NCBI RefSeq assembly: GCF_025698545.1
Contig: NC_068571.1
Span: 52,175,733 to 52,239,732 of the forward strand
DNA length: 64,000 nucleotides
Direction: 5' to 3'
Source: Gossypium raimondii
Taxonomy: Eukaryota > Streptophyta > Magnoliopsida > Malvales > Malvaceae
Below are positions 1 to 11,381 of the stretch, in pieces. The notes beneath the pieces were generated by a model that saw only the letters and a program-made list of their open reading frames with translations, did no database searches and had not been told where the DNA came from. How positions within the stretch are numbered: the first letter of the stretch is position 1; the number at the start of each line of letters is the position of its first letter. The position numbers and the translations under genes are program-made.

Positions 1-54
1 CCGCCTATATAACTCATAAGTAGCTCAACCAACAGAAAGCAAAAATAAACTCAC

Positions 55-1412
55 AGTTTTTCCATTTGTTGTCTGGACATGGACTTCTTCACCACTGATT
101 TTAAAAACTTCTCCATCAATCCATGCAACTGTAGGATCTTCGACCCATACATGAGAACCTACAATAATGTTAACAGGAGCAGCCTGCACATATATGGAAG
201 TATTAGCCATACAAAAAAGGAAACAAAGTTTACAAACACAGTCATGACTGTCTGAAATAAGTATGCACAAAAGAATAGTTCAATCAAAGAAAGACAATAA
301 TAAATTAATCTCTCGTCTCCAATCAATGAAAGTTTCCCAAAACAAGCAACATGGAAAACTAAAGGACAATCTAGTTCATAAAGAAAGCATATCAGTTTAA
401 GATGAACAAGAATTAAACTAAGTGTTTGTCTAGGTGAAAATTAGAAGTATGACAAGTGGTTGAAATTTTTTTTTTTTAAATCAATGCCATTAACTCAATA
501 ACAAAGAATGACAAATGAGCTTAAAATCAATATCATAACAATGACATGAAACTCCATCAAGGATTACAGCTCGAGATTCTTTCAAAAGAACATGAATTCG
601 TCATGAACCAATTCTGCAGTCTGTCATATATGTTCCGCATCATCCAAAAGAAATAATAAATTAGGCAGACAATAGCATTTCATCAAACTCACCGGCATAG
701 TAACATTGCCTTACCATGACATCCTCAACCTCCATTTCAACTGCCAACATAAATCTAATTATGGTACTAATAACTACCACCAACTTTTTACCATTCAAAA
801 CCCCAAAGACTAAAAGTCATTCATTGCCCTATGATACTGACTTGGCATTAAAACAAAACAACTAACCTTCTTTCTAGCTCAACTTAATTTCTCTACCATC
901 TTATCAATACTTTCAACATCTAACAAGAGCTAATTATTTTTTTAGTAACATCTCAATCATGTTATTCCAAAAACAAATATAATATGATTTACATTTTACT
1001 TGTAAATTGATCCTATACTCTAACTCGATTCGTTCACATCAAATCAGCTTCACCGATCAAACATCTACACTGCATTTCGTTTTTTTTTCTTTTGAATCAA
1101 GTAAACGTATATATTTAAATTTTCCTATTGTAGAAACTTATATATTCGAATCTTTTAATCCACAATTCAGATGACATTCATCATTTTCAAAAAAAATGCC
1201 ATGGCATGGATTTATACAACAAAGTATTTTCTTATCTAATATCAAGATTTCTAAATCTACAAAAAAAAATATACATAATAAAACAAAAATGAAACTAATA
1301 AGTAACTGAAAAGGAAAAGAAAAAGTAAAGTAGAAATCAAATTAACAAGCTGGCAAGTTCAACCGATTCAACTCAGCCAAAAAGAAAAACACTAAAAGCA
1401 TTCGAGTACCAT
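55..1412 (-). CDS. Class XI myosin, first two exons (3' part beyond window start)
   Basis: Seen: an exon at 183-55 encodes 43 residues starting AAPVNIIVGSHVWVEDP and ending TTNGKT. It is bounded by a TGTGCAG acceptor and a GTGAGT donor. This is the N-terminal SH3-like segment of plant myosin XI heavy chains, the actin motors that drive organelle streaming. Exon 2 opens in phase 0 without its own Met. The best first exon is an ATG at 1412-1410 followed directly by GTACTC, so exon 1 would contribute a single codon and give MAAPVNIIVG, a typical plant myosin XI start. The 1.2-kb intron (1409-184) shows nothing else. A 3-codon upstream ORF lies at 1451-1440 in the presumed leader. Motor, neck and tail exons lie outside the window. 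The family is near certain. The exact paralogue and the one-codon exon are inferred, and the donor is not a strong one. Confidence 0.85.
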
Positions 1413-1725
1413 GACGATTATACACAGCGATCTTCGTTCTATCCACTCATCCGATACACACGACCGAGTCGACGAAAAGCAAACTCAACGAGTCAGATCG
1501 GACCAAAAAATAAACAATGAACTGATATATAGCTCAAACAAACGAAGAAAAACTTCAACCAAACACACAGGAAAATGGCGGTTGAATTCACAAGCAAAAA
1601 CGATAAACAACAATAAGCAAAGCTTTATATATTTTTTTTCTCACGATTTTTGCTCTTCTTTTTCTTTTTCTTTTTTATGAAATGAAAATGCAAAGAATCG
1701 AAGCAAATGGAAATGGCGAAGGTGA

Positions 1726-1733
1726 CTTATATA
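1726..1733 (-). promoter_or_regulatory. TATA box of the myosin XI gene
   Basis: On the minus strand the sequence reads TATATAAG, about 315 bp upstream of the proposed start codon. A TATA box here predicts a transcription start near 1695 and a leader of about 280 nt, purine-rich on the coding strand. It is the only good TATA element close to the first exon. This is inferred from sequence alone. Confidence 0.5.
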
Positions 1734-2975
1734 CAAAGCAAAAAGTTCAAAAGTTTTTTTTTTTTTTACAATCTCTTTTATTTATTTAATAAAAAAATTG
1801 GGTTAGCATTGTGTATGCTGGGGTCCGAAAGCGTGGGGTGGCAAAGATGATGGGTCTAGTTGGACAATTCGTGGTCGCCACAAATACTGGGATTTTTGGG
1901 ACTTTGAGACCGACATTAGTATTGTTTTCTTAGACTAAAATTTACCCTTTTTTATTGTTTTTTGGGTCGGTGTTTTAAGGCTTATACTTAGTTGGTATTT
2001 ACGGTATTTGCCATTTATTTGAGTCTCAAGTCCTTTTTCTTTAACATAACATTTAAAATTATATATAAATTTTAATTTAATATGTAATTTGATATATTAT
2101 CATTAATTCGGTATAATTATATATATGAAACTTTGATTGTAGTTTAAATGTATACTTGAAAGTTTAATTTTAATTCATTCATACATATTTAAAGAATAAA
2201 TACATCAATTTATTTATATATTTAATAAATATAATTATTTTTGTATGTAATATATAAACATAAAATAATACTACCACAGGCGGATTTAGGGGGAGCTGGC
2301 AGGGTCTCGGCCTCTTCTAAAATGAAATTTTTACCATTTTGGCCTTTTAAATTTTAATATTTTTAAATTAGTAAATGTAAAATTATACTTTAGCCCCTAA
2401 AATAATAAAAAATGATTTAATCTTTTAAAAATTATTAAGATATAGACTATTTAGTTTCGATCCCCCTAAATTTTTTTCCTGGCTTCGCCCCTAGATGCTA
2501 CATCAAAATTTATGAGAATTGGATCAAATTAAAATTTTATGTATAAAATTACACAAAATTAAAATTTATATATACAATTACGCATTAAATCAAAATTAAT
2601 AAATTTTAAAATTTATCTTTTATACATAAAAGAGTGAAATTATGGTTTTAGTCTATTTGTTTTAATCCATTATCATTGAAAATCATTAACATTATTAAAA
2701 ATAATTCATTAGTCTATCGATATAGTTTTCTTTTTAAATTTTTAACCCTAAATTTCTCATGCCAATTAAAATAGTTATTTTTATTTTAAATAAATTGCAG
2801 CTTAACTTAGTGATTCTTTTTATCATTAGATAAAAAAGAGATGATAGAGTTTGAACTCGTTTTATTTATGTATTACACGGAGAAGTCGACCACTATTACA
2901 AGCAAATATTGACACTTAATATTATCGATTAACCAAATTTTTAATTGTATTAATAATTTGAATTAAGACGCTATT
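1734..2975. other. Spacer left of VIP3, proximal part
   Basis: AT-rich sequence upstream of the myosin promoter. Apart from the 2276-2493 repeat listed separately, I see no coding potential or RNA gene. Confidence 0.6.
2276..2493. repeat. Small dispersed repeat with GC-rich ends
   Basis: An AT-rich core is bracketed by GGCGGATTTAGGGGGAG on the left and CTTCGCCCCTAG on the right, which are imperfect inverted ends. Flanks TACTACCAC and TGCTACATC match at 6 of 9 positions and could be a decayed target duplication. It resembles the insertion at 8478-8752 in layout and in its internal stretch rich in 'accccttt' and 'aaaatt'. It carries no coding capacity. The class is uncertain. Confidence 0.4.
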
Positions 2976-3385
2976 AATAAAGTTTCATTTAATTCTAATC
3001 CTTTCACTATGCTTGGAATTTAATATTTAATCTTTTTACACTAATTTGATATAATCCAATTCCTCTATTTTTATAATATTATTAGTAGGTCCAAATTGGT
3101 AACGTTGTTAACTGTCATCATTAAAGTAATAAGAAATTTTTACGGTAAGAAAGCTATTTGAGCTATTGTCACCGTAAAAAGTTCGACAACAAAAATCAGT
3201 CATCATTTTAATAGCAACAATTAAAAATATTATCAATTTAAACCTACTAATAATATTACAAGAATAGAGTGATCAAATGATATCAAATTAAAATAAAGAA
3301 ATTAAAATAAAGATCCTAAATTCAACATATTAAAAGGTTAGAAATCACAATTAAACCCATTGAATGATTAAATTATTTCAAATTA
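2975..3385. repeat. Fold-back element, 'TTAGTAGGTCCAAATTG' family
   Basis: The left half contains ATAATATTATTAGTAGGTCC. The right half contains its approximate reverse complement (AAACCTACTAATAATATTAC), so the whole segment can fold on itself. Relatives lie at 12931-13358 in the LYAR intron, 28905-29630 in the CFIm25 intron and 48130-48525. It is non-coding. Confidence 0.5.
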
Positions 3386-4384
3386 AAATTTAAAAAGTAA
3401 TTTGAATGTAATAAATACACGAAAATGACATAAAGAAAAAAATCATAATCGCATTTATCTCTAATATTTGGTTTGGCCTTTTTTCTCCTTCTTTTCTTTT
3501 CCTCAATTTTTTTTTCACTTTTTAGGCTTCATAATCAAAAGGGTATTTTTGTAATTTAGGTTAAAATATATAGTAGTTTAGTGAAAATTAGGAAAAAAAA
3601 AATACTTTCCGCCCAAAAAGGAAAAGACGGCTTTCGGACATTACACAACGAAATCCGCCAACAACCATTTGCTGGCGCCTAAATATTTTAGCTATATATA
3701 CGATTGAGAGAATATTTTTCTTGTGTCATGCGCTCATAATAATTTACGGTATGCTTGGATTATCAAACCGACACCGGCCGCATGATCTCACTACATTACG
3801 TGGAACTATTTGAATTAGACTAGTCAATTTTGACTTGAAATGGATAATTCAATTTTATCTAAACTCAAATTAGATCCAATCTATTTTTATTATACAAAAA
3901 TTAATAACTCGAATTTGAATTGATTTAAACTCTAATTCATAATCTATTATGACTCAAACAAGCATAGATAAATCTCGGGAAAAATAAAAACCTTGCCCTA
4001 GAGATAGCAACAAGATAAGATAACACAAGTTTTTTGCCCACTCGACCCTGGCTCAAAATTAAATATTAATTTACTTTCCTTGAGCTCGACTCGAAAAATA
4101 AAAATTATAATTGATTCCAACTCGACCCTACCAAATATGCCATGATTTTTAATTCTTTTATATTTTGTTATCAAAATTTTTATGTACATTTTACCATTCA
4201 TATTTGGGGTTTATTGTTACCCCTTCTAACAATATTATCTCAAAGATTCAAACCTACATTATCCCTTTGGGAATGCAATATGTTTTGCAAAATTAATTTT
4301 AGTGTTAAAACTAAAAATTGTACATGAACTTTGATTCAATGTGCAATTTGACACATCAATTTTGATATAGTGCAATTATACACA
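3386..4384. other. Spacer with no recognised gene
   Basis: AT-rich. A somewhat more GC-rich patch at 3605-3800 contains a TATATATA-like stretch (about 3695) but no open frame. Positions 4190-4285 hold a SINE-like repeat listed separately. Confidence 0.5.
4190..4285 (-). repeat. SINE-like dispersed repeat, copy 1
   Basis: It shares the block around AACAATATTATCTCAAAGAT with copies at 10538-10640, 13045-13140, 32470-32592 and 51285-51370. In minus orientation the centre reads GGTTTGAATCT, close to the pol III box B consensus (GGTTCGANTCC). I infer a tRNA-derived SINE. The full boundaries are not visible. Confidence 0.4.
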
Positions 4385-4622
4385 TAAAACTTTGATTGTG
4401 TCGGCATGTACCTAGAGTGTCTAAATATTAGTTATTTTATGATTTGATTGTAAATGAAGTTATAAGATCTATTTTGGAGAGTTTATAATTTGGATTAAAG
4501 TGATGCTTTGATGACTTGTTTTGATGATATAAAATGTTTGAGATTTCTGTCTGTTTGATCTGTAATCTCCAGTAATGCTCCGTAACCTGGTTCCGGCGAG
4601 GGATACGGGTTGGGAGTGTTAC
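4385..4622 (-). mobile_element. Ty3/gypsy LTR terminal fragment
   Basis: The minus strand starts TGTAACACTCCCAACCCG and continues with a GC-rich 'CCGGAACCAGGTTACGGAG' segment. This is the characteristic start of many plant gypsy LTRs. No internal domain or second LTR is seen beside it, so it is a fragment or truncated solo LTR. The left end is approximate. Confidence 0.5.
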
Positions 4623-4639
4623 AGAATCCTTAAAGAAAG

Positions 4640-6263
4640 TTGGGAATATATTATTAGATGTTTTGAATGTATTCGATATCCAATTATGCTAGGATTTGTG
4701 ATTGCAATTTTAATTCGATAGTTTTCCAAACATTAGGGGGACAGAAATAATAACTTGTAATGAGTTAGGGGGAGAGAAATTTGAACCAGAAGTTCAACAA
4801 TGATAACTTATTACAAGTTAACTATCAGATGTATTTACAAAATTAATGAGAATAACCAAGTTAATATTTTAATTTGAAACAAAATTTCAGTAGGACAATC
4901 AGTTAGAATAAATAATAGATTAATTGGTTCCAAAGATAAAAATTCTTCTAGATGGGCATATAGTGGAGACGGGTACTCCAAAAGAAACCCAAGACATAAC
5001 TAATAAGTAAAGTTCCAGAAGAGATTCAGGTACCTGAAACTAAAGATTAAAATAGTAAAAATAAGAGATCTCGATAAGTTATGTCAATTCGAAAAAATGT
5101 GGAACCGAAGAATAAAAATGGTCGACAATGATTTTGCATGAGACATTATTATTGAAATAATAAAATAAAATGAGGATCTTAAATAAATCTATTGAGAAAT
5201 ATAGGTATAGAATAAATTGATGAAAATAGAAAGATGCAACTCAAGTACAATTAAATTCGTGGAGTTTTTGTACTAGTAGTTTAAATATCTAAAGGTATAA
5301 AGCCAGTGAGGGTGCAATTGAAGTAGTTTTGCAAAAGTGAAATAAAAATATGAAGTTTTTCACTAAGTCCTGGTATTGATTATGAAAAGATATAATATTC
5401 TTTGGTGGTGGATGGCTGGATGCAATAACCTTTAGATATATTATTAAATTGACAATTCATAAAAGATTTAACTTGTGTCTAATAATTTTTGTTACAACCT
5501 TTTATGAATCACTATATAGTAAAGTTTATATTAAAATCCTTGAAGGATTTAAGATGCTAGAAGCATATTAAAATTCTCGAGAAATTGTTCATTTATATGA
5601 ATTGATATAATTTGAACATATATGATAAATTTAACTTAGTAAATAGTAGTTGAAAGAGGATTATAAAATAATCCAAAATTCTTATTTGTATTTTTATAGA
5701 AGAATCATGATTAAAGTTTGTCATGATTATTGTTGAATCTCCTAAAGAGATCAAAATATATTTTCCCAAATTTCTCCCACTCATGACTTTTAAAAGAATG
5801 GTAATATAAATGCTTAGTAAATACATTCAAATAGTCATTTGAAAAACTAGTATTCAAGATTGAATACGTAGAATATGATAAAATATGTGATGTTTTCATG
5901 AGGGGAGTAAAATTTTCCCTTAACCAAGGTTTTGTCCCATTGAGTTTTATTGGTAAGATTTTTAATGAGACAGTATATTATGCGTATTATAGATTGTGTA
6001 CTATTTACCAATGGACATCCAATGGGGAGTGTTATAATATCTTATTAAGTGGATATCTGTCATGATCAAGATAAAGTTTTGATGTACTTTAAAATCTAAT
6101 AGTTTTTAGAATTAGATCTCTGCTTCCTTTATACTTCTTAAGCCTATAAATAGAGACTCTAATGAAGTATTGTAATCATCCTTTTTTAATCAATAAAGTA
6201 CCTTCTCTATTGTTTTCGTATTTTCTTTATTCTTTATTCTCTCCATCTCTTTATTTTATAACA
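4640..6263 (+). mobile_element. Decayed Ty1/copia retrotransposon remnant with 3' LTR
   Basis: Conceptual translation across several frames gives short blocks such as KWKDATQVQLNS (about 5223-5258), which match the start of copia reverse transcriptases. The segment just upstream resembles the integrase-RT linker. Many stops and frameshifts show it is dead. A polypurine tract AATGGGGAG at 6021-6029 is followed by a 234-bp LTR (6030-6263) that begins TGTTAT and ends ATAACA. That LTR holds a TATA box (CCTATAAATAGAG, about 6145) and an AATAAA signal (about 6190). I found no 5' LTR. The coordinates of the left side are approximate. Confidence 0.6.
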
Positions 6264-7578
6264 AAAATAATATAATATAAGACATTACAAACTTAAATAA
6301 TAGATTAAGCTAAGTGAGCTCAAACATTAAATATTCAAATAAGAACCTAACTTATATTTTAAATGAATTTAATTTTTACCTAAATTTATTTTTTAAACTT
6401 AAATATTTTTACTCAAACTCTCTTGATTTTTGAATCAACTTTTAAACTTATACGAATAACATTTCTACTCAATAAACATGCATAATTATAAGCTTTTTGT
6501 GGGTCTCAATTGAATGTGAAAGGTGAGCTAAGAAAAAAATTGAATGTAAAGGAAAGCCAGTGAAAAGCTGACACGTAATGAAAGCAATGTAGATCGCGTC
6601 GGAGTAGATTAAATTAAATAAATCGTTAAAAAAGAGTCTCCAAGCCACACAGAATATACTCAACATTTGCCATGACTTTTGCTTAAAAACTCAACCAAAA
6701 TCCTTTATTAAATTAAAATGCTGGTTTAAGGAACTAAAATCACTAATGAGATTTATACATTTGGCCATTATTTTGCAAATAAACTGACTTTATTTTTGTT
6801 TAGATATTTATACATTAAATTTTGGGTTAATTATACAAAATGTTATAAATTATGAGTCAAATTTTAAAATAATGTCTAAATTTCAAAACATTTCAATTAA
6901 ATGCTCGAATTAAAGTATCACTTCAATCAAAATTTTCAATTAGCTTAATTGCAGCTATGACATTAAATGTTGGTTTAAAATGATGTATTTAAAAATATTT
7001 ATTAATTCATGTGTTTAAAAATGAACTACATCATATTTAAATTGACATTTAATGTCAAAGCTAAGATTGATAAAATGACCTAATTGAATCGATGCTTTAA
7101 TTTTATTTAAAGATCAATTTAGAATTTAACCCATAATTTAGGACATTTGATGCCATTAACCCTTAAGTTTTTCGAGGTTATTCAAGATCCGGGTCATTTT
7201 CAATTCTAAACTCATATATTTTTTTGATCGAATCATTATGCTCACTTCAAATTTAAATATTTTCAAGTCACTTATTTGGATATTTTATGTTCGGATTATT
7301 TAAGGATCATGTCATTTTAGGTTCAAATTGTTGACGTTATAACCAAATCAAATTGGATCTATAAAATTTTTAGGTTCAGGTTAGAATTAACGAGTCTAGA
7401 TTTCCCTCGAATAGATTGCATTTTCAGATAAATTTCTGAAAAGCAACATAAGTAAACAGAACCAAATCTAAAGCCAAGTCTCATATTCATTGGATCAATA
7501 GCCATAACCAAAAATGTAAACATCTTGTCATGCAAACATATCCTTACTGGTTTTTTATTTCAACCAGCGGCGAAACAC
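6264..7578. other. Spacer and 3' flank of VIP3
   Basis: AT-rich. Positions 6795-7165 are a fold-back segment: 'AATTATACAAAATGTTATAAATT' on the left is echoed by 'AATTTAACCCATAATTTAGG' on the right. The remainder, including the VIP3 3' UTR region just below 7579, shows no coding potential. Confidence 0.5.
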
Positions 7579-9997
7579 TCAAGAACAATGATACAACGAT
7601 ATGCTCTTGTCATCAGACACACTAGCAAGGCGATCTCCTCGCCCACCAGGTCGAAATGCCACTGCCCATACCTGGTCTGTGTGATTGCTCATTACTTGTA
7701 TAGCTGCTCTCATCTTAAAATCCCATAGTCTAACAGTTTTGTCACTCGAGCCAGTTGCAATAGCCTCCCCATCGGGACTTACATCTACGCTTAAAACCCA
7801 ACCAGTATGACCGGACATGGCCCCGATTATAGCTTTCCCTTCAACATCATGGATATGCACATGACCGTCGTCTGAGGCCGAATATAGCTTCCGTGAATCA
7901 TGTTCAGGAGAAAACACAAGAGACCTTACAGGCATGTAATGGCCTTCAAGGTGACGTAGAAATTTGGCACGAGCTACATCAAAAACCGAAATTGTACCGT
8001 CCATCGAGCCACAAGCAAGTCGCCTTCCATCGGGACTCCATGCGACAGATAGGACGAACTTCTTGCTGCCGCTTTTTTCGGAAGGCTTGGATCCTTCAGG
8101 ACGAGGAATTGATAAAGTTGCAACCAACCTCCACGTCGCAGTGTCCCACAACTTGATCGATGCACTACCCCCTCCGGCAACCGCAAGTGTTGTACCCTAA
8201 ATTTTGAAGTTACTTTTAGGAACACAACCGAAACAAATTCGAGCACCTTAAATCATAAATTACAATCACAAACAAGTTCATCATAATCATAAGATGTAGC
8301 CCTGAACTCACAAAAAACATGATTACAACTTGAAAATTAGCAGAGTCCCCATGAGATCCTTCAAAGAAGACAAGAGGAGATACATTATATAACAATGAAT
8401 GTAGCAAAGACGGTCAATTGAGCCATGGGTGAACTAGCAAAAGACTTATGTTCGTTCAAATCCTTAGTTCACAACAGGAGGGATGGCGCCAAGGGGGACA
8501 GGCAGGGGCATTCTCCCCCCCCCCCCCCCAACCCAAATGGAAAATTATCGTTTTAGTCCCTTGAAGTTTTAAAATTATTAGTTTCATGGTAAAAATGCAC
8601 TTTGATCCCCCAAAAATGATTTTTTTTAAATTTAATCCCTTTAAAATTCTACATAACAAGCACATACAAACATAAAATTGTACTTTAACCCCTTTAAAAT
8701 TTTATAATTTAATTTTGACTCCCCCAAAGGTAAACTTCCGATTTCGTCCCTGCACAACAGTCCTGGGTTCAAATCTCCAAGCACCTACTACCCCAATAAA
8801 AGAAATGTAGCAAAGTTGAACTCCTAAATAATATTTTTATACAATACCTACTTCTACACATAACCCATCAAACCCTTAAATCGTAGGGAAAATGCATTCA
8901 AACTCATGTCCTCCTTGTTGTTGCAATAGCAAGGGTCCCAACTGAGATTAGAGATTTGTGCTTCTTGGTGAGAGCTTAATTAGCCAAGCTTGGCTTCATT
9001 ACTAGAAAGTCTAGAATCACAATATCATTTATTGCAAAGAAAAATGAAGGAAAAAAAATGCTTATTTTTGCGATAACGACATAATTCTAATTGAGGCGTT
9101 GGAAAACTATATAATTCATTAGTTTAATTAATCTAACATTAAGAATCCATGATTTATTTGAATTTCTTTCATTTCGATGAACACTTTAGTACCATTTATA
9201 AGTGGCCTTCAGATTTTAAAAATTGGCTAAAATATGCAGTGAGTCTCTATACTTGAATAAAATTTATGATTAAGTCCTTATATTTGAAATGTTTAAAACT
9301 AAATCCTCATACTTTTCAATTTAAAACCACAGTCTAATCATTGACACGGTTATTTTCTGTCAAAATTTGCTACCAATACACCCAAATAATCATACTAACT
9401 GTAAAAATAAATCATTATGAACTTTGTACACTAATCATATTTTTGATAGAAAATACTAATATTGTCAACAATTGAATTAGAATTTAACTACAAGGACTAA
9501 ATCTCAAATTTTATCAACTTACAAGGACGGATAGCATATTTTGCATTTAAAAATCTAGACAAATACATGAATTAATCGATTTTCCATAGCTATAATGAAT
9601 TCTCCTAAATTTCCTCCCAAAAAAAGAGCCGAACAAGAAGTGTTACCTTGGGATCGAATTGCATTTGCCAGACCTCAGACGGAGGAGATTCGAGAGTGGC
9701 GATGGTAGCGTTGGTGTCAACGTCGAACACGCGAACAAAGCTGTCGAGCGCGGCGGATGCGGCGATCACGCCGGAAGGATGAGCGGCCACCGAAACGACG
9801 CCGAGGCAGTGGCCAGTGTTGGTGCGCACGAGGTCGAGCTCGTCAGGCCTCCACACCTTAACGGTTTCGTCGAGGGAGCCTGTTAAAAGGAGCGGCGGGC
9901 GGCTGCCCGTGGCGGGAACCCAAGTGGCCGTCCAAACCGACTCGTCGTGGGCGTTTTCAACGGATTTTAGGCCTGCCAGTTTCATTGATTTTGCCAT
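7579..9997 (-). CDS. VIP3: WD40-repeat protein VIP3 / SKI8
   Basis: Two exons, 9997-9647 and 8196-7579, join in phase 0 (AAG|GTAACA donor, TTTAG|GGTACA acceptor) to give 322 residues. The Arabidopsis protein is 321. The chain starts MAKSMKLAGLKSVENAHDES and contains successive WD40 blades, with LTGSLDETVKVW, FVRVFDVDTNAT, LACGSMDGTISVFD, SASDDGHVHIHD, IATGSSDKTVRLWD and ASVSDDKSISLYHCS clearly visible. In plants VIP3 is the Ski8 homologue. It serves in the nuclear PAF1 complex (chromatin at FLC and other genes) and in the cytoplasmic SKI complex that feeds RNA to the exosome. A second in-frame ATG at codon 5 matches the usual start MKLAG, so translation might begin there. The single intron (9646-8197) is swollen by two repeats. 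It is transcribed divergently from LYAR, 2.6 kb away. Confidence 0.95.
8478..8752. mobile_element. Small insertion with 8-bp target duplication in the VIP3 intron
   Basis: The segment is flanked by identical CACAACAG sequences (8470-8477 and 8753-8760). It contains a long C homopolymer (about 8514-8530) and ends with TTTCGTCCCTG. Its short GC-rich ends and AT-rich core resemble the 2276-2493 repeat. The 8-bp duplication suggests a hAT-type or similar DNA element, but the termini are only weakly inverted. Confidence 0.45.
9223..9545. repeat. Fold-back element, 'TTAAAATATGC' family, in the VIP3 intron
   Basis: It starts TTGGCTAAAATATGCAGTGAG and ends with GGATAGCATATTTTGC, so the ends are inverted. 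Internal arms contain 'CTATACTTGAA' and 'ACAAGGACTAAAT' type sequences. Relatives lie at 32105-32472 and at 38958-39245 in an MKK intron. It is non-coding. Confidence 0.5.
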
Positions 9998-10043
9998 CTT
10001 TGCAACAATTAAGAACCCTAGCTCAATCTGTGATTTGATATAA

Positions 10044-10880
10044 CAAATAGAAATTGTTGGTTAAGATTGGGGTTTTTGTTGGGGTTTTGAAATTTTGCTT
10101 TTCAAGAGGTCTAATTCTGCTAGTGGTCCTTATACTTTAGCTAAAATTTAAATTTAGTCTATGTTTTGTTTTTATAGGTTAAATTTTGTTATTAGTGCCT
10201 GTACTATGCATAAATTGTAGATTTAATCCATATAATTTAATTTTGTTATTTTAGTCCTTGTACTTTTAAGATTTTAAAATTTTATTCTTCACCAAATGAT
10301 AGCTATTAAATTTATTAAGTTTTGCTAATTCTAAAATTTGATGCGACAAATATATTCATTAAATTCATTATGATACAACTTTTCATTGTAACTTTTAAAA
10401 ATTGTTAACATATCTTACACAATTTGTATTATCATGTAAAGTTAGATTATTTTTATGCAAATATTAACAAAAGTTGAAACCTCGTAAATCGTTTTACACT
10501 ACAACAACGATTAGCATTTTTAAGCAAATATTCATATTTGAGGAGAGAATACAAGTTCGAATTTTGAAGACAATATTATTGGAAATGGCATCCATGAACC
10601 CAGAACATAAACTTTAAAACAGACATGAAAAATACTCAAAAAAATAATGGGATTAAAAATAAAGATAAGATTTGAATAAATTATAAATTTAATTATTTAT
10701 CTATGGTTTGAATTACATTTGAACTTTCAAATTTTATTATATGGTCATTAACGCTACCAATTTATGATTTTATGATGGGAAAGTAGGAGGGGATGAAGGA
10801 AAAGTGTAGGGAAACTTTTTGAAAAAAGAGAAGAAGTCAAAAAAATAAGAAGAAGAGAAAATGGAATCTATTAGAAGGAT
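10044..10880. other. VIP3 upstream region with repeats
   Basis: It begins with the VIP3 5' flank. Positions 10100-10300 carry 'TTAGTCCTTGTACTTTTAAG'-type arms of a fold-back element, and 10538-10640 a SINE-like repeat. A purine-rich run occupies 10780-10870. No gene is seen. Confidence 0.5.
10538..10640 (+). repeat. SINE-like dispersed repeat, copy 2
   Basis: It reads GTTCGAATTTTGAAGACAAT followed by a segment ending 'GAACCCAGAACATAAAC', aligning in reverse orientation with the copies at 32470-32592 and 51285-51370. GTTCGAATT resembles a pol III box B. Boundaries are approximate. Confidence 0.4.
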
Positions 10881-11373
10881 TAGAGGTGCTCATGGGCCGG
10901 GCCAGGTTCGGGCCGAGCCCAGAAAAAATTTCGGCCCGGGCCTAGGCTCGGCCCGAAATATGGGCCTAGAATTTTGCCCAGGCCCGGCCCGGGAAAAAAT
11001 TCATAAGCCCGGCCCGGCCCGGCCCGTTTTTTAAATAAATACCAAAAATTTATTTTAAAAATTAAAATAAAAATTAAAAAAAGTATTTTAAAAATATTTT
11101 AAAATTAAAAAAAATTAAAAAAGTAGTTTTAAAAAATTTAAAATTTAATAAAAGTATTTTAAAATTAAAAAAATAATAAATAATAAAAATATTTATTATA
11201 TTCGGTGGGCAGGGCCAGCCAAAAAAAGTTGTGCCGAGGTCTGCCCGTTTTTTAATCGGGCCTCGTTTTTTTGCCCAAGCCCATATTTCGAGCCTATATT
11301 TTTACCCAAACCCTCCCATATTTCGGGCGGACCGTCGGGCCGGGCTGGGCCGCCCGGCCCATGAGCACCTCTA
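10881..11373. mobile_element. hAT-like MITE with GC-rich ends, copy 1
   Basis: The terminal inverted repeat starts TAGAGGTGCTCATGGGCCGG and ends ...CCATGAGCACCTCTA. The element is flanked by a perfect 8-bp duplication AGAAGGAT (10873-10880 and 11374-11381). An 8-bp duplication with termini beginning TAGRG is the signature of the hAT superfamily. The ends are GC-rich (repeated GGCCCGG) around an AAAATTTTAAA-rich core. There is no transposase frame, so it is non-autonomous. The sister copy is at 21546-22025 and a degraded one at 47404-47970. Confidence 0.85.
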
Positions 11374-11381
11374 AGAAGGAT

